Assembly: GCA_004297315.1 (NCBI GenBank)
Contig: SCTU01000007.1
Coordinates: 1 to 20,065, forward strand
Direction: 5' to 3'
Length of the DNA stretch: 20,065 bases
DNA from: Dehalococcoidia bacterium
GTDB lineage: Bacteria > Chloroflexota > Dehalococcoidia > UBA2979
The notes beneath the pieces were generated by a model that was given only the letters and a program-made list of their open reading frames with translations, made no database searches and was not told the origin of the DNA. Position numbers and translations under genes: made by a program. Below, piece after piece: positions 15,434-20,065 of this stretch; position 1 is the stretch's first letter; each line of letters starts with the position of its first letter.

Positions 15434-15550
15434 GGCGTCTCCTCGTCCACATGTAGCGTAGCGCAGGGTCCGGCGTCAGATTATCGAAGTGCCATCGAGC
15501 GGCTGCGAGCCCGGCTTGCTTCGGCGGCGATCGAAGGGCACTGTTGATCC
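15434..15550. promoter_or_regulatory. Divergent promoter region between rhomboid and acyltransferase genes
   Basis: 117 bp that must hold the starts of both flanking genes. It contains the ribosome site of the rhomboid gene and a GAAGGG about 12 bases before the acyltransferase ATG. ATCGAAG occurs twice (near 15483 and 15530), each close to one member of an AGTGCC/GGCACT pair. I could not assign -35/-10 boxes. Confidence 0.35.
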
Positions 15551-16657
15551 ATGAGACCTGCTGAGATCCGTCGGCCGATCCGGGCGCGACTGCCCGAGCT
15601 CGACATCCTGCGCGGGGTCGCGATCCTCGCCGTGGTGTACCTGCACTCGTACTTCCGCACCTGGCCGGAGGTGACCGAGGGCGAACGGCTGACGCTGCTG
15701 ATCTCGCACCTCTTCGCGCACGGCGCCGTCCCGGTCTTCCTCTTCATCTCAGGCTTCCTGCTCGCTCGCGACCATTCGCCTTCTTTCAGCGCCTTCCTAG
15801 CCGGCCGGCTGCGGCGCGTCGCGCTGCCGGGCGTGGTGTGGATGGCGGTCGCCCTGGGGTACGAGGCATGGTGGGCCGGCGGGCTCTCCGCGCCGCTGTG
15901 GCGGCGCTTCATCCTGTTCGACATCGAGGGACAGTTCTACTTCCTGATCGTGCTCGCGATGTTGATGGCGGGGGCGTATCCGCTCCGGCACGCATCCACC
16001 CGGACCGTGGCCTCCGTGACAGGCGTGGCCTTCCTCATTGGCCTCGGCACGATCGCCTGGTACGAGCAGCAGCAGATCGGCGGCGACTTCGCGGTCTTCG
16101 CCTACCGGAACCCGGCGATCTGGGCCTACTTCTTCCTCTTCGGGCTGCTGGCAGACCGTCTGCGCGGCGATGTCCTCTGGGGACACGCCGTCGAGGGCGC
16201 CGCTGCCGCGGGGATGACCGCGACCTTCGTCGCCTACGTGTGGCAGGGTGAGACGAGGGGCTACCCGACGTCCTACTTCGGCGTGACGGTCTACCTCTTC
16301 AGCAGTCTCGGACTCGTGGTGTACCCCGCCGTCGCGCGCTGGACCGTGCAGACCCCCGCGGGACGGCTGCTCACGAGGCCGTTCGCCTGGCTCGCCCCGC
16401 TCTCATTCGGCATCTTCCTCGTCCACAAGCCGTACTTCCTCGGCTGGATGTCCTCGACGCTGCTGGAGGGGACGCGGTTCGAGCACTCATGGAGCCAGTT
16501 GGTGTTCGCCAACTTCGTCCTGGGCGCCGTCGCGTCGATCGCCTTCGTCTGGGCCGTGGACCGCGTATGGCCGAGCGCCGGGCGGCTGCTGCTCGGCGTC
16601 GACCGCCCGCGACCCCGCAAGGGACAAGTCGTAGAGCCAGCGAAGCGCGCCGCCTAG
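15551..16657 (+). CDS. Membrane acyltransferase, OafA/WecH-like (acyltransferase 3 family)
   Basis: A 368-residue multi-pass membrane protein. The N-terminal signature LDILRGVAILAVVYLHS carries the family's essential histidine (His32), followed by FLFISGFLLARD and a basic cytoplasmic loop (LAGRLRRVALP). I see about ten hydrophobic segments. This family moves acetyl or other acyl groups onto sugars of O-antigens, capsules, peptidoglycan or secondary metabolites. The adjacent sugar-nucleotide enzymes and glycosyltransferase suggest decoration of a surface polysaccharide. The C-terminal 20 residues are basic and probably cytoplasmic. It converges with the GMD-like gene, 30 bp apart. A 12 bp perfect palindrome (CCGCCTAGGCGG, 16650-16661) covers its stop codon. 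The acceptor is unknown. Confidence 0.88.
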   Translation: MRPAEIRRPIRARLPELDILRGVAILAVVYLHSYFRTWPEVTEGERLTLLISHLFAHGAVPVFLFISGFLLARDHSPSFSAFLAGRLRRVALPGVVWMAVALGYEAWWAGGLSAPLWRRFILFDIEGQFYFLIVLAMLMAGAYPLRHASTRTVASVTGVAFLIGLGTIAWYEQQQIGGDFAVFAYRNPAIWAYFFLFGLLADRLRGDVLWGHAVEGAAAAGMTATFVAYVWQGETRGYPTSYFGVTVYLFSSLGLVVYPAVARWTVQTPAGRLLTRPFAWLAPLSFGIFLVHKPYFLGWMSSTLLEGTRFEHSWSQLVFANFVLGAVASIAFVWAVDRVWPSAGRLLLGVDRPRPRKGQVVEPAKRAA

Positions 16658-16687
16658 GCGGACAGGCGCTGAGGGCGAGCGGCTCGA

Positions 16688-17659
16688 TCAACCTGCCGAC
16701 AGTGCGCGCGCCCGGAACGTCGGGTCGCTGACGATGAGGCGCAACAACCCGTCGAGGTCCGTTCGCGCCGACCAGCCGAGGCGTTCGCGGACGCGCGACG
16801 GATCGGCGGCAATCCGGTTCACCTCGCCGGGCCGGAGCCGGTCCTCGGCGACCTGGAGCGCCGGTAAGGGGATGCCGGCCGCGGCGGCGGCCGCCTCGAC
16901 GAGGTCGCGGACCGTGTGCACCACACCCGTCGCGATGACGTAGTCCTCGGGCTCCGCGGCCTCCAGCATCAACGCGGCCGCTTCCACGTGGTCGCCCGCG
17001 AAGCCCCAGTCGCGCTGCGCGTCCAGGTTGCCGATCTCCATCGAGGGCGCCTGGCGGCCCTCGGCGATCCGTACCATCGAGGCGGCTACGTGTTGCACGA
17101 CGGACGCGCGCACTCCCACGGGTGATTCGATGTTGAACATCACCCCGCACACCGCGTACATGCCATACCGGTCGCGGTACGCCTGCACGAGGTGGTGTCC
17201 AAACGCCTTCGACGCGCCGTACGGCGTCGCGGGACGGAACGGTGAGCGTTCGTCGAACACTGCGTCAGCCGAGGCCGAGCGGCCGAGCGCCTCGGACGAC
17301 GAGGCGTAGAAGAATCGGGCCTCCGGAGCGTGGTGACGGACCGCCTCGAGCATCCGCGCGGTGCCGAGGGCATTCACGTCGGCGTGGCCGGCCGGGTCCT
17401 CCCACGATTGCGCGACCGAGACGCCTGCCGCGAAGTGGAACACGCGCTCGGGGCGCGAGGCGGCGACCGCGGCATCGAGGCTTCCCTGATCACGCACGTC
17501 ACCCGCGTGGATGCGCACCCCGGACGCGCCGAGCATCGCCTCCGCCGCCGCCATCGACGCGGGTCGCGCCAGTCCGTGCACCTCGTGGCCCTCGGCAGCG
17601 ACGTGGCGGGCGAGGTAGCACCCCGCCTGCCCCGTCACCCCGGTCACGAGGACGCGCAC
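16688..17659 (-). CDS. NAD(P)-dependent sugar-nucleotide dehydratase, GDP-mannose 4,6-dehydratase-like
   Basis: A 323-residue short-chain dehydrogenase/reductase of the extended type. The NAD(P) site is TGVTGQAGCYLA (6-17), close to the TGxTGQDGSYLAE of GDP-mannose 4,6-dehydratases. The active site is Ser121-Ser122-Glu123 in YASSSE and Tyr147-x3-Lys151 in TPYGASK. FNIESPVGVR (175-184) and GNLDAQRDWGFAGDHVEA (210-227) match GMD segments (NHESPRRG; GNLDAKRDWG). The product would be GDP-4-keto-6-deoxy-mannose, but a related epimerase or reductase on another nucleotide sugar is possible. The GTG start at 17659 has no clear ribosome site and follows the aminotransferase-like stop by 3 bp, so translation is probably coupled. 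Gene order with the downstream-acting DegT-like enzyme suggests a shared deoxysugar pathway. Confidence 0.8.
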   Translation of the reverse strand: MRVLVTGVTGQAGCYLARHVAAEGHEVHGLARPASMAAAEAMLGASGVRIHAGDVRDQGSLDAAVAASRPERVFHFAAGVSVAQSWEDPAGHADVNALGTARMLEAVRHHAPEARFFYASSSEALGRSASADAVFDERSPFRPATPYGASKAFGHHLVQAYRDRYGMYAVCGVMFNIESPVGVRASVVQHVAASMVRIAEGRQAPSMEIGNLDAQRDWGFAGDHVEAAALMLEAAEPEDYVIATGVVHTVRDLVEAAAAAAGIPLPALQVAEDRLRPGEVNRIAADPSRVRERLGWSARTDLDGLLRLIVSDPTFRARALSAG

Positions 17660-17662
17660 GCG

Positions 17663-18874
17663 CTACGACTTCGAAGCGTTCGGAGCGCCGGCGAAGCAAT
17701 CGCCGAAGACACCCACCACGTAGTCGGCGTCGTCGATCGACATCGCGGGGTGGGAGCCGATGTAGAAGCCGCGGCGGTTGATCTCGCGCGCGACGGGGTA
17801 GCGGCCCTCGATGCCCGGCCAGAGCCGCTCGTAGATCGGCTGGTTCGTGAGCGGCATCATCTGCCGCGTCTCCACACCGTGTTCCTCGAGGTAGAACGTA
17901 AGCGCGTCGCGGTCGACGCCGGGGCCGGTCACGATCGGGTACATCATGAACGAGTGCTCGGAGCCGGGCTGCACTGTCGGCAGGATCAGCCGCTCCCCGA
18001 ACCGCGCGAGGCCTTCGGTCAGACGCGCCGCGATCGCGCGCCGCCTGCCGACGAGTTCCGCCGCGTGCCTCAGCTGCACGACGCCGAGCGCGGCCTCCAT
18101 CTCGGTGGCACGGAAGCTGTGGCCAACGTGCTCGAAGCGGAAACGGCGCGCCACCACCTCCTTGAGCGCGTGGCCCTCGACCTGGTCGTCGTCGATCGCG
18201 ATGTAGATGCCGTCGCGGCCGTGGTTGAGCAGGCTGCGCATCAACTGGGCCACCTCGGGCCGGTTGGAGCAGGCGAGGCCGCCCACGCCGGTCACGAGGA
18301 CGTGCGCCGCATAGGTCGAGAACGCCGAGGCGTCGCCGAACGAGCCGACCGACTGCCCCTCGTACGTTGCGTACATCGTCTCGCACGAGTCCTCGAGGAC
18401 GCGCAGGTTGTGCCGTCGCGCGATCTCCATGATCGGGCGCATATCGCAGGCCTGGCCGAAGAGGTGCACGGGGATGATCGCGCGCGTCCGCGGCGTGATC
18501 GCGGCTTCGAGGAGGGCAGGGTCGAGGCCGTACCGCCCCCACTCGACGTCCACGAAGACGGGCGTCAGGTTGTTATGGATGACGATGTTCGAGGTCGCCA
18601 CGAAGGTGACGGCGGGGACGATCACTTCGTCGCCGTCCTGCCAGCCGTGCAGGATCTTCAGTGCCTGGAGCGCGACATGGAGCGCACTCGTCCCGCTGTT
18701 GCAGAACGCGGCGAACCGCAGGCTGTGGTCGCGCGCGAAGGTGGTCTCGAACTCCTTCGTGACCGGGCCGTAGGAGAGCCGGCCGGATTCGAGGACGGCG
18801 ATCACGGCGTCCCGCGCCTCGGGCGTGACCTCGAAGCCGCCCACCCCTACCGTTCGGATCGGCTGAGTCGTCAC
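17663..18874 (-). CDS. DegT/DnrJ/EryC1-family PLP enzyme with His at the lysine position (sugar 3-dehydratase-like)
   Basis: A 403-residue fold-type I PLP enzyme acting on nucleotide sugars. I start it at GTG 18874, which has a strong GAAGGGAAG site; an ATG at 18913 would add 13 residues and swallow an inverted repeat. Seen are SGTSALHVALQ (60-70), PAVTFVATSN, PVHLFGQACDM, EDSCE (161-165) and SAFSTYAAHVLVTGVGG (183-199). The residue aligned with the PLP-binding lysine of aminotransferases is His191, as in the ColD and RfbH 3-dehydratases (pattern FSFYPAHHITMGEGG), and EDSCE also resembles those enzymes. It may therefore remove the 3-hydroxyl of a 4-keto sugar rather than transaminate. With the GMD-like neighbour, a GDP-colitose-type 3,6-dideoxyhexose is possible. 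No ColC-like epimerase is in view. An aminotransferase annotation would be the default but does not fit the missing lysine. Confidence 0.82.
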   Translation of the reverse strand: MTTQPIRTVGVGGFEVTPEARDAVIAVLESGRLSYGPVTKEFETTFARDHSLRFAAFCNSGTSALHVALQALKILHGWQDGDEVIVPAVTFVATSNIVIHNNLTPVFVDVEWGRYGLDPALLEAAITPRTRAIIPVHLFGQACDMRPIMEIARRHNLRVLEDSCETMYATYEGQSVGSFGDASAFSTYAAHVLVTGVGGLACSNRPEVAQLMRSLLNHGRDGIYIAIDDDQVEGHALKEVVARRFRFEHVGHSFRATEMEAALGVVQLRHAAELVGRRRAIAARLTEGLARFGERLILPTVQPGSEHSFMMYPIVTGPGVDRDALTFYLEEHGVETRQMMPLTNQPIYERLWPGIEGRYPVAREINRRGFYIGSHPAMSIDDADYVVGVFGDCFAGAPNASKS

Positions 18875-18901
18875 GCAACTTCCCTTCGCGGAGCAGGCCT
18901 T

Positions 18902-18917
18902 CGAGGTGCACACCTCG
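18902..18917. promoter_or_regulatory. Inverted repeat between divergent sugar genes
   Basis: CGAGGTG and CACCTCG, 7 bp perfect arms around CA, in the 71 bp gap between the DegT-like gene and the glycosyltransferase. The position suits an operator controlling both directions. With only 2 bases between the arms it is unlikely to act as an RNA hairpin. Confidence 0.4.
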
Positions 18918-18945
18918 GGAGCACAAGCAGGCCGGGACCGGCACC

Positions 18946-20065
18946 ATGCGCGTCGTGATCATCGCCCGTCGGGCGCAGGGCATCAACGGCACGGGCGGCA
19001 TGGAGCGTGCCGCCACCGAGATCGCCCTCGGCCTGAGCCGCCGCGGCCACGACGTCGAACTGGTGACATCGACCCCTGCCGCCGAGGCCGCCATCGACTT
19101 CCCGTTCCGCGTCACGCTGCTTCCGCCGCGTCAGCGTCAGGGCATCCGGGGTTGGCGGGACTACCGCCCCTGGGTGCAAGCCGTCGCGCGGCACGTCGAG
19201 GCTTCGCCACCCGAGTTCATCGTGTCGTTCTACGGGGACGTGGCGGCGCTCCCGGCCGGCGGACCGCCCGTGCCGCTCTTCACCTACGGCCTTGAGTGGT
19301 ATCTGACGCCGGGCGTCCACGGCCTCGGCCTGAAACGGCTCTATGGGCCGCTCGGCCTCGCGGCGATCCGCCGCGCCGACTACCTCGGCACCTGCGGCGC
19401 CGTCCACCTCGCCCGGTTGTACGAGGTCGCCCGGCCGCAGGGTGAGGCCGTCCACTTGCACAACTGGATGCAGCCCGACGCCGGCCCCACCCCGCCTCAC
19501 GCCGAGGCTCGGGCCGCGCTCGGCCTGCCCGGGGACGCCGTTGTGCTGGGCGTGGTATCGAGGCTAGCTCGCGACAAGGCGTTGGACGTCGCGGTCCGCG
19601 CCGTGCGCGCCCTCCGGCCGGAGTTCCCGCAGTTGCATTTCGTGATCGGCGGCGACGGCCCCGAACGCGCCGCGCTGGAGACCGCCGCCGACGACGACCC
19701 AGGCATCCGCCTCCTCGGCCGCGTGGACGACGCGACCGCCCGCAACGTGATGCGCGCCGCCGACGCCACGGTCAGCGTCGCGCGCACGCAGTACCAGATG
19801 TTCGCGGTGATCGAGGCACTCTCGCTCGGGACTCCCGTGCTCTGCGCCTACGCCGAGCGCCAGGAAGGCCTAATCAAGGAAGGCTTGACCGGCTTCGTGC
19901 TGCCCCGCCCCGACGAAGCCTCGATGCAGCGCGCGTTGCGCCGCCTGCTCACCATGCCCGCCGAGGCACGCGCGGCGATGGAGGCGGCCTGCCTCCGCGA
20001 AGTCGCCCGCGGCTACACCCTCGACGACGCCCTAACCATCATCGAAGCCACCGCCCAGCGCGCCC
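18946..20065 (+). CDS. Glycosyltransferase, GT-B fold, GT4-like (partial, C-terminus missing)
   Basis: An open frame from ATG 18946 to the window end, 373 residues so far. The N-terminal domain begins MRVVIIARRAQGINGTGGMERAATEIALGL, with the glycine-rich GTGGMER loop that in GT4 enzymes contacts the donor phosphate or acceptor. The C-terminal domain has VVSRLARDKALDVAVRAV (about 203-220), then FVIGGDGPERAALE and EALSLGTPVL, the nucleotide-sugar site. In the usual E-x7-E motif the second glutamate is Glu290 but the first is replaced by Gln282 (QYQMFAVIE), a departure also known in some GT-B enzymes. It diverges from the DegT/GMD-like genes, and its product probably adds a sugar, perhaps the deoxysugar made by them, to a surface glycan. 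Donor and acceptor are unknown. Only the last part of a normal-length protein appears to be missing. Confidence 0.85.
   Translation, partial: MRVVIIARRAQGINGTGGMERAATEIALGLSRRGHDVELVTSTPAAEAAIDFPFRVTLLPPRQRQGIRGWRDYRPWVQAVARHVEASPPEFIVSFYGDVAALPAGGPPVPLFTYGLEWYLTPGVHGLGLKRLYGPLGLAAIRRADYLGTCGAVHLARLYEVARPQGEAVHLHNWMQPDAGPTPPHAEARAALGLPGDAVVLGVVSRLARDKALDVAVRAVRALRPEFPQLHFVIGGDGPERAALETAADDDPGIRLLGRVDDATARNVMRAADATVSVARTQYQMFAVIEALSLGTPVLCAYAERQEGLIKEGLTGFVLPRPDEASMQRALRRLLTMPAEARAAMEAACLREVARGYTLDDALTIIEATAQRA

Noticed and set aside
16650..16661. Perfect 12 bp palindrome CCGCCTAGGCGG over the acyltransferase stop, considered as a terminator
   Set aside because: With no loop bases the stem would be only about 4 bp, and no T-run follows on either strand; short GC palindromes are common at this base composition.
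18875..18913. Upstream ATG start for the DegT-like gene
   Set aside because: The 13 added residues are cysteine- and lysine-rich without family counterpart, whereas GTG 18874 has a strong GAAGGGAAG site at the right distance.
1..20065. Defence, phage, transposon or CRISPR content
   Set aside because: All stretches over 300 bp are covered by housekeeping, transport, protease or sugar genes; I saw no transposase, integrase, repeat-spacer array or toxin-antitoxin pair.

Overview
This is a GC-rich, densely packed bacterial chromosomal window with long operons, frequent 1-4 bp start/stop overlaps and several GTG or TTG starts. The layout suggests a free-living aerobic or facultative bacterium that makes its own haem and assimilates inorganic sulfur. 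Protein style and gene order are compatible with Chloroflexota (Dehalococcoidia-like) or a neighbouring high-GC phylum. That placement is an impression only; no rRNA or other taxonomic marker is present.

Region 1 (about 1-11153, minus strand) is one co-directional run of ten genes, read right to left: sulfite reductase (sir), APS reductase (cysH), ATP sulfurylase subunits (cysD, cysN), a precorrin-2 dehydrogenase/sirohydrochlorin ferrochelatase-like gene (sirC-like), glutamyl-tRNA reductase (hemA), porphobilinogen deaminase (hemC), a fused uroporphyrinogen-III methyltransferase/synthase (cobA-hemD), porphobilinogen synthase (hemB), and glutamate-1-semialdehyde aminomutase (hemL, cut by the window edge). 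The genes together can take sulfate to sulfide and glutamyl-tRNA to uroporphyrinogen III, with a branch to sirohaem, the cofactor of the sulfite reductase at the head of the run. No APS kinase is visible, and the CysH-type protein carries the iron-sulfur cysteines of APS reductases, so reduction probably goes directly from APS.

Region 2 (11154-14676) starts with a 273 bp divergent control region holding two 15 bp inverted repeats of the same 5-5-5 geometry. An Rrf2-family regulator with four clustered cysteines follows on the plus strand, then a three-gene ABC importer (lipoprotein, ATPase, permease) of the sulfonate/taurine/nitrate type. The likely theme is regulated uptake of a sulfur source feeding Region 1.

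Region 3 (14696-16657) holds a rhomboid-type intramembrane protease and a divergent multi-pass acyltransferase. Region 4 (16688-20065) looks like the edge of a surface-polysaccharide locus: a GDP-mannose-4,6-dehydratase-like enzyme, a DegT-fold PLP enzyme with histidine in place of the usual lysine (as in sugar 3-dehydratases), and a divergent glycosyltransferase cut by the right edge.

I saw no tRNA, rRNA, CRISPR array, insertion sequence, phage gene or defence island. The points most worth follow-up are the four-cysteine insertion in the sirohaem enzyme, the sulfate/sirohaem/haem super-operon with its putative Fe-S regulator and paired palindromes, and the His-for-Lys DegT enzyme paired with a GMD-like dehydratase.
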